From Rhizobium tibeticum (GTDB lineage: Bacteria; Pseudomonadota; Alphaproteobacteria; Rhizobiales; Rhizobiaceae), in assembly GCF_900110205.1 (NCBI RefSeq), contig NZ_FOCV01000022.1, positions 1-64,000 of the forward strand: a DNA stretch of 64,000 nucleotides, given 5' to 3'. The stretch's first letter is position 1, and each line of letters begins with the position of its first letter. Below, piece after piece: positions 49,936 through 59,862 of the stretch. The notes below the pieces were generated by a model. It ran no database searches, was not told the origin of the DNA, and was given only the letters and a program-made list of their open reading frames with translations. The position numbers were made by a program, and so were the translations under genes.

Positions 49936-51468
49936 TCAAGCATTTCCCGTTGCGGCGCGAACCAGCGTTTCCGGGGTCAGATCCTTGCGTTCGAAGAGGC
50001 CGGCCATCAGGCCCTCCTTCATCACGAGGACCCGGTCGGACATTCCGATGATCTCGGGCAGCTCCGACGAGATCATGATGATCGATAGACCCTCGGCTGC
50101 GAGTTCGCTGATGAACCCGTGCACGGCGGCCTTAGACCCGATGTCGATGCCCTTGGTCGGTTCATCGAGAATGATCACCTTGGGCTTCGTTGCCAGCCAT
50201 TTGCCGATAACGACTTTCTGCTGGTTGCCGCCCGACAACGTCCCGACGGGAACGGAGAGTGCTGCGGCGCGCAGATCGAGGCGCTCGGCATATTTGCGCG
50301 CCAGGGCAAATTCATTGGCCGCCTTCAGGAAGCCCTTGCGCGATGTGCGTGCGAGCGAGGGCAGCGTCATGTTCTGGTAGATCGGCATCGGCAGAGCCAA
50401 GCCGTGGCGGCCGCGCTCTTCGGGCACGTAGACGATCCCGGCGCCGATAGCGTCGAGCGGGGAGTGGATTGCAAGCTCTTGACCTTCCAGCCTCAACTTG
50501 CCGGATGCAGGCTTGGTGATGCCGAAGAGTGACTGGCAGAGCTCGGAGCGACCGGCGCCGATCAGTCCGTAAACACCGAGGATCTCACCCTTGCGAAGGG
50601 TGAACGAGATGTCGCGAAACTCGGTCCGGTGACAGTATTTCTCGACCTGAAGCACCGGGCCGCCGATGGCCACGTCGATCTTCGGGAATGCATTTTCCAC
50701 ATCGCGGCCGACCATGAGCCGGACGATGTCGTCTTGTGGTGTCTCCTTGAGTTGGCCGTGGCCAACCGCACGACCGTCGCGGAAAACCACGAAGTTGTCG
50801 GCGATCTCGTAAAGCTCGTCAAACTTGTGGCTGATAAAAAGGATCGCCTTGCCCTGTGCCTTCAGGCCCTCGACGATACGAAAGAGATCGTCGATTTCCT
50901 TGCGCGAAAGTGCTGCGGTCGGCTCGTCCATGATGACGATGCGCGCTTCGATGGAGAGCGCGCGGGCGATGGCGACGAGATGGCGCTGAGCAATCGAGAG
51001 ATCCTTGAGGCGGATCGTCGGATCGATATTGCTTTCAAGCGAATGCAGCAATTCCTTCGAGCGACTGTTCATCAATTTCCAGTCGATCGTACGAAATCTC
51101 GTGCGCGGTGCATGGCCAAGGAAAATGTTTTCGCCAACCGTCAGTTCATCAAAAAGCACGGTTTCCTGATGGATGGCCGTGACGCCGACGTCGATGGCAG
51201 CCTGCGCATTGGCGAAGGTTATCAGTTTACCGTCGACGATGATCTCGCCTTCGTTCGGCCGATAGATACCGGTCAGGATCTTGACAAGCGTCGATTTGCC
51301 GGCGCCATTTTCGCCGATCAGGGCGGTCACTTTGCCAGGATAGAGCGCGATGCTGACATTATCGAGCGCCTTCACGCCGGGGAAGATCTGCGAAATGCCA
51401 CGCATTTCCAGAATGGCGGCGTCGGCGGTCTTGAAGCCTGCGACGGGTTGTTGAAGGGCAGTGTTCAT
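49936..51468 (-). CDS. rhaT: Rhamnose ABC transporter ATP-binding protein RhaT
   Basis: A 510-residue duplicated ATPase of the CUT2 class (RbsA/AraG type). The first half has Walker A IGENGAGKSTLVK, the signature region LSIAQRHLVAIARAL and VIMDEPTAALS. The second half keeps LSGGNQQKVVIGKWLA and VIILDEPTKGID, while its Walker A is degenerate (GLIGAGRSE), which is usual for this class. It is separated from rhaS by an intercistronic hairpin and hydrolyses ATP for the RhaP/RhaQ channel. Confidence 0.95.
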   Translation of the reverse strand: MNTALQQPVAGFKTADAAILEMRGISQIFPGVKALDNVSIALYPGKVTALIGENGAGKSTLVKILTGIYRPNEGEIIVDGKLITFANAQAAIDVGVTAIHQETVLFDELTVGENIFLGHAPRTRFRTIDWKLMNSRSKELLHSLESNIDPTIRLKDLSIAQRHLVAIARALSIEARIVIMDEPTAALSRKEIDDLFRIVEGLKAQGKAILFISHKFDELYEIADNFVVFRDGRAVGHGQLKETPQDDIVRLMVGRDVENAFPKIDVAIGGPVLQVEKYCHRTEFRDISFTLRKGEILGVYGLIGAGRSELCQSLFGITKPASGKLRLEGQELAIHSPLDAIGAGIVYVPEERGRHGLALPMPIYQNMTLPSLARTSRKGFLKAANEFALARKYAERLDLRAAALSVPVGTLSGGNQQKVVIGKWLATKPKVIILDEPTKGIDIGSKAAVHGFISELAAEGLSIIMISSELPEIIGMSDRVLVMKEGLMAGLFERKDLTPETLVRAATGNA

Positions 51469-51497
51469 CAGCGGTTACCGGTGTCGAATTGGGAGGT

Positions 51498-51519
51498 CCC
51501 GGCGGCTTTAGCCGCCGGG
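51498..51519 (-). other. Intercistronic hairpin between rhaS and rhaT
   Basis: Nine-base arms CCCGGCGGC (51498-51506) and GCCGCCGGG (51511-51519) with a TTTA loop lie in the 76-base gap after the rhaS stop on the minus strand. This is the expected place for a processing or stabilising stem that raises the level of the binding protein over the membrane subunits. Confidence 0.65.
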
Positions 51520-51544
51520 TTCTGTTTCTGGAGCGAGATCAGGC

Positions 51545-52540
51545 TCAGAAGACCTTCGAGAACTGGTCGATGTTCGACGCATTGTAGACGAAGGGATCTG
51601 CCATTGCAGCTTCGCCGTTGTCGCCGATCTTGATCTTACCCATGCGGCCGGCCTCGATTTCGGTGCCCGGCTTGCCGGTCGCGTCACCCTTGACGAGGTG
51701 ATAGGCGATCTGCGTTGCGGAGTAGCCGAGGTCGATCGGGTTCCAGATGGCGAATTCCTTCGTCGCACCCGACTTGATCGCACCAGCCATCTCCGAGGGC
51801 AGGCCGAGGCCCGTCACGTAGACCTTACCGACGAGGCCCTTGTCTTCGACAACCTTGGAAGCGGCCAGAACACCGACCGTCGTCGGAGCAACGATGACCT
51901 TGACGTTCGGGTTCGACTTCAAAAGGGCTTCGGCCTCACGATAGGACTTGTCCGAAAGGTCGTCGCCGTAAACCGTGGTGACGAGGTTGAGGCCGGGGAA
52001 GTCCTTGAGCTGCTTTTTCATCTGGTCGATCCAGATGTTCTGGTTGGTCGAGGTCGTCGTGGCCGACAGGATTGCAAAGTCGCCCTTGCCGCCTTCGAGG
52101 TGGTCCTTGGCGAGCGTCAGGCACATCTTGCCGATCAGTTCGTTGGACGACGGGTTCAGCTGCAGGATGCGGCCGTCCTTGTTGACGCCAGAATCCCAGG
52201 AGATGACCTTGATGCCGCGTTGCTTGGCCTTCTTCAGCGCCGGGATAACAGCATCCGGATCGTTGGCGGAGATGGCGATGGCGTCAACACCTTGAGCGAT
52301 CAGCGAGTTGATGACTTCGATCTGGCCTTCGGCCGTCGTCGAGGTCGGGCCGGTGTAGATCACTTCCACGCCGCCGAGTTCCTTGGCTGCTTCCTGCGCG
52401 CCCTTGTTGGCGGCTTCGAAGAAACCGTTTCCGAGCGACTTTACCACGAGACCAATCTTGACGTCCTTGGCGCTTGCGGCGCCGGCCATCATGGCGACGG
52501 CAAACGCCACGCCGATTGCGAGTGTCTTTGCAAGTTTCAT
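51545..52540 (-). CDS. rhaS: Rhamnose ABC transporter substrate-binding protein RhaS
   Basis: A 331-residue periplasmic protein of the CUT2/ribose-binding type. The signal peptide (VAFAVAMMAGAASA) is followed by KIGLVVKSLGNGFFEAANKG, the ribose-binding-like opening; then IAISANDPDAVIPALKKAKQ and VISWDSGVNKDGRILQLN. It captures L-rhamnose and delivers it to RhaPQT. The gene lies 48 bases downstream of rhaR on the same strand, as in R. leguminosarum. Confidence 0.93.
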   Translation of the reverse strand: MKLAKTLAIGVAFAVAMMAGAASAKDVKIGLVVKSLGNGFFEAANKGAQEAAKELGGVEVIYTGPTSTTAEGQIEVINSLIAQGVDAIAISANDPDAVIPALKKAKQRGIKVISWDSGVNKDGRILQLNPSSNELIGKMCLTLAKDHLEGGKGDFAILSATTTSTNQNIWIDQMKKQLKDFPGLNLVTTVYGDDLSDKSYREAEALLKSNPNVKVIVAPTTVGVLAASKVVEDKGLVGKVYVTGLGLPSEMAGAIKSGATKEFAIWNPIDLGYSATQIAYHLVKGDATGKPGTEIEAGRMGKIKIGDNGEAAMADPFVYNASNIDQFSKVF

Positions 52541-52588
52541 GCTTTCCTCCCACGTTGATAAGACTTGACTACATCCTGCCGGCGCTAC

Positions 52589-53401
52589 TCATGCGACGGA
52601 CGAGGAATCCTCCTTCGATTGCGAGACTGCGACGCTCGCAATGACGAGCTTGATGCCCGCATCTTCGATCATTCGCACCGACTCCTCTGGAATGCCGTCG
52701 TCGGTGATGATCGTCGAAACGCGGTCGAGCCGGCACAGAATGAGGCTCGACCGGCGGTGAAACTTGCTGGAATCGACCATGACGACCAACTCATCGGCCT
52801 GGTGCATGAGCTTCTGTTCGCTTTGAATGATTTGGGCGTCGGCTTCCATGATGCCCAGCGGACCGACGCCCTGGGCGCCGATGAAGAAGCGGCGGGCGTA
52901 AAAATTGCGGATCGCGTCATTGTCGAAGGGCGACAGGATCAGGCTCTGCTCGCGATAAATCACGCCGCCGGGGACCGTTACGGTATTCTTCGAGTGCTTG
53001 ACCAGATGCTCGGCGATGGCAAACGAGTTGGTCATGACCTGCATGCGATGGGCGGCCATGAAATGCACCATTTGGAAGGTGGTCGTCCCACCATTGATGA
53101 TGATGGCATCGCCTGGATCGCACAGGTCGACGGCTGCCCGCGCGATCGAGCGCTTTTTATCGATATTGACTGATTCCGAAACCCGGAAGGGCCGTCCGGC
53201 GAGATTGCCGAGCTGCGGCGGGTGAACCGCCTCGGCGCCGCCCCGGACACGCCGGATCTTCCCCTGCACATGAAGGGCCGCGATATCACGCCGGATCGTC
53301 GCCTCGGAAGCCTCGGTCAATTCGGAAATATCCTGAACAGTGACGACCGACTTTTCCTGAACGGCGCTCAATATGATGCGATGGCGTTCGCGTTCGTGCA
53401 T
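52589..53401 (-). CDS. rhaR: DeoR-family regulator RhaR of the rhamnose locus
   Basis: A 270-residue DeoR/GlpR-type regulator starting MHERERHRIILSAVQ at 53401 after AGGAGGAA. The N-terminal helix-turn-helix reads DISELTEASEATIRRDIAAL, and the sugar-phosphate-sensing domain contains IINGGTTTFQM and FFIGAQGVGPLGIME. DeoR regulators usually repress and are released by a phosphorylated sugar intermediate. It is divergent from rhaDI, with a 20-base inverted repeat in between. Confidence 0.92.
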   Translation of the reverse strand: MHERERHRIILSAVQEKSVVTVQDISELTEASEATIRRDIAALHVQGKIRRVRGGAEAVHPPQLGNLAGRPFRVSESVNIDKKRSIARAAVDLCDPGDAIIINGGTTTFQMVHFMAAHRMQVMTNSFAIAEHLVKHSKNTVTVPGGVIYREQSLILSPFDNDAIRNFYARRFFIGAQGVGPLGIMEADAQIIQSEQKLMHQADELVVMVDSSKFHRRSSLILCRLDRVSTIITDDGIPEESVRMIEDAGIKLVIASVAVSQSKEDSSSVA

Positions 53402-53442
53402 GGGGTTCCTCCTAGCTTGCTTATTTCGCAGTTGTGAGAATG

Positions 53443-53515
53443 TGTCAATCAAAAACGATCAAGAATTTGCATATTGCACTGCACAATAAGCGAGTTTGAT
53501 CGTTTTTGATTGACA
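53443..53515. promoter_or_regulatory. rha divergent operator: perfect 20-base inverted repeat
   Basis: TGTCAATCAAAAACGATCAA (53443-53462) is repeated exactly in inverted form at 53496-53515, separated by 33 bases. Each arm contains two direct TTGAT half-sites 11 bases apart, a helical-turn spacing typical of DeoR targets. Each arm also supplies an outward TTGACA -35 (53510-53515 for rhaD; 53448-53443 for rhaR). This is almost certainly the site from which RhaR controls both transcripts. Confidence 0.75.
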
Positions 53516-53602
53516 ACGCGTATTTTGATGAGCGATACCGTCAGCGCAAGAGACGCGGTTTTCGTTTCGCGTCTTCAAGAAATTTCTTTATGGGAGGATG
53601 AC

Positions 53603-55699
<2,097 letters not shown>

Positions 55700-55710
55700 G
55701 TTGAGTTAGG

Positions 55711-55731
55711 CGGCGGGCGCCTTGCCCGCCG
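55711..55731 (+). other. Hairpin between rhaD and rhaI
   Basis: Eight-base arms CGGCGGGC (55711-55718) and GCCCGCCG (55724-55731) with a five-base GCCTT loop fill most of the 62-base gap. It may set the ratio of the two enzymes by stabilising the rhaD 3' end; there is no T-run. Confidence 0.55.
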
Positions 55732-55761
55732 TATCCCATCCACATTCTCGGGAGGAATTTC

Positions 55762-57054
55762 ATGGCCGAGTCCAAGATCGCGCAGGATGTCATTGCGCAG
55801 GAAAACGACAAGCGCGCTGATGCGCTGAAATCAGACTATGAGGCGCTCGGCGCCAATCTGGCCCGCCGCGGCATCGACATCGAGACGGTCACCGCGAAGG
55901 TATCGGAATTCTTCGTCGCTGTACCCTCGTGGGGTGTTGGAACGGGCGGCACTCGCTTTGCCCGCTTTCCCGGCACCGGCGAACCGCGCGGCATTTTCGA
56001 CAAGCTCGACGACTGCTCCGTCATCAATGAGTTGACGCGTGCGACACCGAACGTGTCGCTGCACATTCCGTGGGACAAGGCCGACGCCAAGGAGCTCAGG
56101 GCGAAGGGCGATGCGCTTGGCCTCGGCTTCGACGCGATGAACTCCAATACCTTCTCGGATGCACCCGGCCAGAAGCATTCCTACAAGTATGGCTCGCTCA
56201 GCCACACCGATGCGGCAACGCGCGCGCAGGCCGTCGAACACAATCTCGAATGCATCGAGATCGGCAAGGCAATCGGTTCCAAGGCGCTGACAGTCTGGGT
56301 CGGCGATGGCTCGAATTTCCCCGGTCAGAGCAACTTCACCAAGGCGTTCGAACGCTATCTCGCCTCGATGGGCGACATCTACAAGGCGCTGCCGGATGGC
56401 TGGAAACTGTTTTCCGAGCACAAGATGTACGAGCCGGCCTTCTACTCCACGGTCGTCCAGGATTGGGGCACCAACTACCTGATCGCCCAGACCCTTGGAC
56501 CCAAGGCGCAGTGCTTGGTCGACCTCGGCCATCATGCGCCCAATACCAATATCGAGATGATCGTCGCCCGTCTCATTCAGTTCGGAAAGCTCGGCGGCTT
56601 CCATTTCAACGATTCCAAATATGGTGACGACGATCTCGACGCTGGTGCGATCGAACCCTACCGCCTGTTCCTCGTCTTCAACGAACTTGTCGATGCAGAG
56701 CAGCGCGGCGTCAACGATTTTAATCCGGCGCACATGATCGACCAGTCGCACAACGTCACCGACCCGATCGAAAGCCTGATCAACAGCGCCAATGAGATCC
56801 GCCGTGCCTATGCACAGGCTCTCCTCGTCGACCGCAAGGCGCTTGCCGGCTACCAGGACGAAAATGACGCGCTGATGGCGACAGAGACGCTGAAGCGCGC
56901 CTACCGCGCCGACGTTGAGCCAATCCTTGCCGAAGCCCGCCGCCGCGCCGGTGGCGCAATCGATCCCGTCGCGACCTATCGTGTCAGCGGCTACCGCAGG
57001 AAGGTCGCCGCCGAACGCCCGGTATCGGCCGCCGGCGGCGGTGGCATTATCTGA
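55762..57054 (+). CDS. rhaI: L-rhamnose isomerase RhaI
   Basis: A 430-residue TIM-barrel isomerase of the Pseudomonas stutzeri/rhizobial type rather than E. coli RhaA. Metal and catalytic residues lie in WVGDGSNFPGQSNF, FSEHKMYEPAFYSTV, LVDLGHHAPNTN and GGFHFNDSKYGDDDLD. It converts L-rhamnose to L-rhamnulose, upstream of RhaK and RhaD. The start follows GGGAGGAATTTC. It ends the rhaDI transcript. Confidence 0.95.
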   Translation: MAESKIAQDVIAQENDKRADALKSDYEALGANLARRGIDIETVTAKVSEFFVAVPSWGVGTGGTRFARFPGTGEPRGIFDKLDDCSVINELTRATPNVSLHIPWDKADAKELRAKGDALGLGFDAMNSNTFSDAPGQKHSYKYGSLSHTDAATRAQAVEHNLECIEIGKAIGSKALTVWVGDGSNFPGQSNFTKAFERYLASMGDIYKALPDGWKLFSEHKMYEPAFYSTVVQDWGTNYLIAQTLGPKAQCLVDLGHHAPNTNIEMIVARLIQFGKLGGFHFNDSKYGDDDLDAGAIEPYRLFLVFNELVDAEQRGVNDFNPAHMIDQSHNVTDPIESLINSANEIRRAYAQALLVDRKALAGYQDENDALMATETLKRAYRADVEPILAEARRRAGGAIDPVATYRVSGYRRKVAAERPVSAAGGGGII

Positions 57055-57080
57055 TCCCTTAGCCTCCCAAGGCTGCTTTG

Positions 57081-57111
57081 TCGGGCCGCTGTCCTAGGGA
57101 TAGCGGCCCGA
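57081..57111. terminator. Convergent terminator after rhaI
   Basis: Ten-base perfect arms TCGGGCCGCT (57081-57090) and AGCGGCCCGA (57102-57111) with an 11-base loop sit between the rhaI stop and the stop of the convergent AhpD-like gene. It lacks a long T-run but its position suits a bidirectional terminator. Confidence 0.65.
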
Positions 57112-57118
57112 TCGTGCC

Positions 57119-57580
57119 TTACGGCTTCCATTCGCCGGCGATCTGGCGGGTGGCGACGTTCAGCCTGTTCCAGACGTTGATATTGGCGATCGCGATGACG
57201 AGGGCTGCCATGCTCTTGCCGTCGAAATGCCGCGTGGCCTCGTCCCAGATGTCGTCCGGCACGGGGTCGGTACGATCGCTGACACGGGTGACCGCCTCGG
57301 TCAGCGCAAGGGCTGCCCGCTCGGCAGGCGTGAAATACGGTGTGTCGCGCCAGGCGCTGACGGCAAACAGGCGCTCGTCGGTCTCGCCTGCTTTCTTGGC
57401 GATGCGTGGATGCCCGTCGATGCAGACACTGCAGCCGTTGATCTGGCTGGCGCGCAGATTGACGAGTTCCAAAAGGATTGGCGACAGACCTGATTTGGCC
57501 GGCAATGTGCCGAGGGCGTGCAGCGCCTGCATCGCTTCGGGAATGACGACGGCTGGGTTTCCCATTCTCGCTTGCATCAT
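57119..57580 (-). CDS. Carboxymuconolactone-decarboxylase/AhpD-like protein
   Basis: A 153-residue CMD-domain protein. The redox motif NGCSVCIDGH has the CxxC and following His of AhpD alkylhydroperoxidases. LVNLRASQINGC and AERAALALTEAVTRV are family helices. The ATG at 57580 follows AAGGAGACAT. It is divergent from an ECF41-type sigma gene; such pairs of a CMD-type (COE) protein and ECF41 sigma are a known conserved unit, so this is probably the sigma target. Longer upstream ORF extension is rejected. Confidence 0.9.
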   Translation of the reverse strand: MMQARMGNPAVVIPEAMQALHALGTLPAKSGLSPILLELVNLRASQINGCSVCIDGHPRIAKKAGETDERLFAVSAWRDTPYFTPAERAALALTEAVTRVSDRTDPVPDDIWDEATRHFDGKSMAALVIAIANINVWNRLNVATRQIAGEWKP

Positions 57581-57625
57581 ATGTCTCCTTGATATGTTGT
57601 CGAAATGACGCCGCCGGCGGTGTCG

Positions 57626-57687
57626 TGTCACACCGGCCAGGTTTCGTTCGTCATGGCTTTGACGGAACAGACTGGAGGAATGTGACA
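57626..57687. promoter_or_regulatory. Two face-to-face ECF41-type promoters
   Basis: Plus strand: TGTCACA (57626-57632), 16 bases, CGTC (57649-57652), reading toward the sigma gene. Minus strand: TGTCACA (57687-57681), 16 bases, CGTC (57664-57661), reading toward the AhpD-like gene. Both match, as I recall it, the ECF41 consensus (TGTCACA -35, CGTC -10). The -10 elements face each other eight bases apart, and the minus -35 abuts the sigma start codon. Confidence 0.75.
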
Positions 57688-58566
57688 ATGGGTGAGAAAA
57701 ATTGGCTGGCCGGAGAATTCGAAGCGAACAGGGCGCATCTCGCCACGGTCGCTTATCGCATGCTTGGCTCCCGCACGGAGGCAGACGATGCCGTTCAGGA
57801 GGCCTGGCTGCGGCTCGGCCGCTGCGACGCGGACTCAATCGACAATATGGGTGGTTGGCTGACGACCGTCGTGGCGCGGATCTGCCTGGACATGCTGCGC
57901 TCGAGAAAGACGAGGCGGGAAGAACCGTTTGACCTTCCGGTGCATGAACGGCTTGCAGACACGTCAAAGACAGTTGATCCGGAGCGGGAGGTGGCCTTTG
58001 CCGACTCCGTCGGCGTGGCGCTGCTAATTGTCCTCGAGACATTGGCGCCGGCTGAGCGCGTCGCCTTCGTGCTGCACGATATGTTCGATCTACCCTTCGA
58101 CGATATCGCACCAATCATCAATCGCTCATCGGCCGCAACACGCCAGCTTGCAAGCCGCGCTCGCCGTCGCGTGCAGGGAGCGACCGATGTGCCGGAAGCG
58201 GATGCCGCACACAAAAGGACGATCGTCAACGCCTTCCTCGCGGCTTCGCGGCTCGGCGATCTCAACGCGCTGCTTGCGGTTCTCGATCCGCAGGTGGTCT
58301 TCACCCCCGACGCTGCGGCAATGCGGTATAATCCTTCCGTTCGCGAGCTTCACGGCGCATCAGCCGTCGCAGAGACCTTCAAGGGGCGCGCCCAAGCTGC
58401 CCAGCCTGCGCTCATTGATGGGGAGTTCGGGCTCGTGGTGTCCGTCGCAGGAGATTTGCGTGTTGTCCTGCTTCTAACCTTCGACGGAGACAGAATCGCA
58501 GCGATCGATGCCGTTGCCGATCGCGATTATCTTGACCACCTGCAATACGAACTGTTGGAACCATAG
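57688..58566 (+). CDS. ECF41-type RNA polymerase sigma factor (SigJ-like) with C-terminal SnoaL-like domain
   Basis: A 292-residue sigma factor starting at 57688 after GGAGGAATGTGACA. Region 2 (about residues 12-80: AYRMLGSRTEADDAVQEAWL) and region 4 (about 125-175: LAPAERVAFVLHDMF) are typical, and the last 110 residues are a SnoaL/NTF2-like extension that modulates activity in ECF41 proteins, which lack a classical anti-sigma. The usual DGGGK-type motif in that extension is replaced by DAAAM here, so control may differ. It is paired with the divergent AhpD-like gene. Confidence 0.9.
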   Translation: MGEKNWLAGEFEANRAHLATVAYRMLGSRTEADDAVQEAWLRLGRCDADSIDNMGGWLTTVVARICLDMLRSRKTRREEPFDLPVHERLADTSKTVDPEREVAFADSVGVALLIVLETLAPAERVAFVLHDMFDLPFDDIAPIINRSSAATRQLASRARRRVQGATDVPEADAAHKRTIVNAFLAASRLGDLNALLAVLDPQVVFTPDAAAMRYNPSVRELHGASAVAETFKGRAQAAQPALIDGEFGLVVSVAGDLRVVLLLTFDGDRIAAIDAVADRDYLDHLQYELLEP

Positions 58567-58590
58567 AAGCCCGGCCCCTGAAATGAAAAA

Positions 58591-58616
58591 AGCCGTCGCT
58601 TGGATCAGCGACGGCT
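58591..58616 (-). terminator. Rho-independent terminator of the 69-residue gene
   Basis: Perfect ten-base arms AGCCGTCGCT (58591-58600) and AGCGACGGCT (58607-58616) with a six-base loop. On the minus strand the stem is followed by TTTTTT, so it is an intrinsic terminator for the gene at 58645. It may also stop the sigma-gene transcript from the other side, where no T-run is present. Confidence 0.85.
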
Positions 58617-58644
58617 CTTAAGGGGCAGGGAATAGCCCGAAGTT

Positions 58645-58854
58645 TCAGCAAAAGCTGCACATGGCAGCGGGGTTGTTGGAAATCACGTTCATAAACTTGC
58701 TCACCGGAGAGGGGCGCTGCTCACGCTTCTTGGCGGCCGTCTCAAGGAGACGCTTAAAATCGTCAATTTTCACGCCGTCAGCGCGGAGCACCATGGCGAT
58801 CAGGGGGTCGCGAAGGGCTTCGGTAATGGTCAGGTCTTCTCTGGTCTTGCTCAT
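58645..58854 (-). CDS. Small hypothetical protein with C-terminal CSFC
   Basis: A 69-residue protein with an excellent AAAGGAGG ribosome site and its own terminator, so it is a real gene. I do not recognise a family. It is helical and charged: LTITEALRDPLIAMVLRADG, then KIDDFKRLLETAAKKRE. It ends NPAAMCSFC, where a Cys-x-x-Cys at the extreme C-terminus could bind metal or form a redox pair. It is divergent from a TetR regulator with symmetric sites between them, which suggests that regulator controls it. Confidence 0.75.
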   Translation of the reverse strand: MSKTREDLTITEALRDPLIAMVLRADGVKIDDFKRLLETAAKKREQRPSPVSKFMNVISNNPAAMCSFC

Positions 58855-58936
58855 GGTTTGCCTCCTTTCGTGGGCGGTAGCCCGTGTTCCACTCCGGCCG
58901 CGTCGCCGATCGACATTGACTTCCGCGAGGAGTGGT

Positions 58937-58977
58937 GTTACCGGTAAGTAACAATGCATTTGTTACCGATCGGTCAC
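58937..58977. promoter_or_regulatory. TetR operator candidates
   Basis: GTTAC-N6-GTAAC (58937-58952, containing TTACCGGTAA) and TTACCGATCGGTCAC (58963-58977, containing the palindrome ACCGATCGGT) lie 26 bases apart start to start. GTAACA (58948-58953) and TGTTAC (58961-58966) add a linking inverted repeat. They sit directly before the TetR gene and behind the start of the divergent 69-residue gene. Confidence 0.5.
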
Positions 58978-58981
58978 ATGG

Positions 58982-59605
58982 ATGTCAAGGACGTTGTCCG
59001 CAAAAAGATCAGAATCATTGAACGTGCTATCTCCCGCAAACACTGACGAGAAAATCCCGCCCCGGGAGCGTATCGTCTCGACCGCCGCCGAGCTCTTTCG
59101 CGAGCACGGCATTCGCGGCATCGGCGTGGATGCGATCGCAGATGCGGCGCTGACCAACAAGATGACTCTCTATCGCCACTTCGGCTCCAAGGACGAGCTG
59201 GTCTGCGAGACGTTGCGCCGCGCTTCAGAAAAGGCCGAGGCGATCTGGTGCGATCTCGAGAGTGCCCATCCTGGCGATCCGAAGGCACAGCTGCGAGCAT
59301 GGGTCGAAGCGCGAACGCAGAGCCTTTGCGGCGAGCATGTCGGCTGCGATCTCGCCAATGCCGCCATCGAGCTCAAAGGCGACGGGCATCCGGCCTACGA
59401 CGTGATCGAACGTCACAAAGCCGAGCAACGCGACAGGCTGGAAGCGCTCTGTCTTGCAGCCGGTGCGCGCGAACCGAACCTGCTGGCCGACACGCTGACG
59501 CTGCTTCTCGAGGGCGCTCGTGTCACGCGGCAAGCCATGGGCAACGATACATGTTGCAATCACTTCTCCAAGGCCTGCAACGCTGCCATGACCGCTTTTG
59601 CGTAG
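58982..59605 (+). CDS. TetR/AcrR-family transcriptional regulator
   Basis: Up to 207 residues. The DNA-binding domain reads RIVSTAAELFREHGIRGIGV and ALTNKMTLYRHFGSKDELV. The C-terminal half contains HVGCDLANAAIELKGDGHPA and two adjacent cysteines near the end (NDTCCNHF). The ATG at 58982 lies very close to the operator-like repeats and has no clear ribosome site; a start near 59015-59030 (TTG or GTG) giving LNVLSPANTDEK is equally possible. It probably represses itself and the 69-residue gene. Confidence 0.85.
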   Translation: MSRTLSAKRSESLNVLSPANTDEKIPPRERIVSTAAELFREHGIRGIGVDAIADAALTNKMTLYRHFGSKDELVCETLRRASEKAEAIWCDLESAHPGDPKAQLRAWVEARTQSLCGEHVGCDLANAAIELKGDGHPAYDVIERHKAEQRDRLEALCLAAGAREPNLLADTLTLLLEGARVTRQAMGNDTCCNHFSKACNAAMTAFA

Positions 59606-59673
59606 CGGCATCGCTCGATCGGCGGGAACCATATGCCTTTACACTCGTTTCGGACGATGTGGGAAGCAAAGGC

Positions 59674-59862
59674 ATGAACTACAGTTACCTTCATCGTCTC
59701 TATACAAGGCGCGCCGAACTCGAGGCGAAGCTTGAGCTCTATGAGGCGCGCAGTTGCTTCGGCGATGAAGAGATCGATGACGGCACCGATCAAGAGTTGC
59801 GAGAGCGGATTAGCGAAGTATCAGCTGAGATCGAGTCGCTCGAACATTCGGGTGCAAGCTAG
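59674..59862 (+). CDS. Small coiled-coil hypothetical protein
   Basis: A 62-residue acidic ORF with heptad-like runs (LHRLYTRRAELEAKLELYEA and ELRERISEVSAEIESLE) separated by a DDGTD turn, suggesting a helical hairpin. The ribosome site is weak (GGGAAG, ten bases upstream). Its last four bases overlap the end of the convergent DUF1810 gene. No family is recognised; composition and codon phase look coding rather than random. Confidence 0.55.
   Translation: MNYSYLHRLYTRRAELEAKLELYEARSCFGDEEIDDGTDQELRERISEVSAEIESLEHSGAS

Noticed and set aside
57119..58114. 331-codon version of the AhpD-like gene
   Set aside because: It would run through the whole divergent promoter and into the sigma gene on the opposite strand; the start at 57580 has a strong ribosome site.
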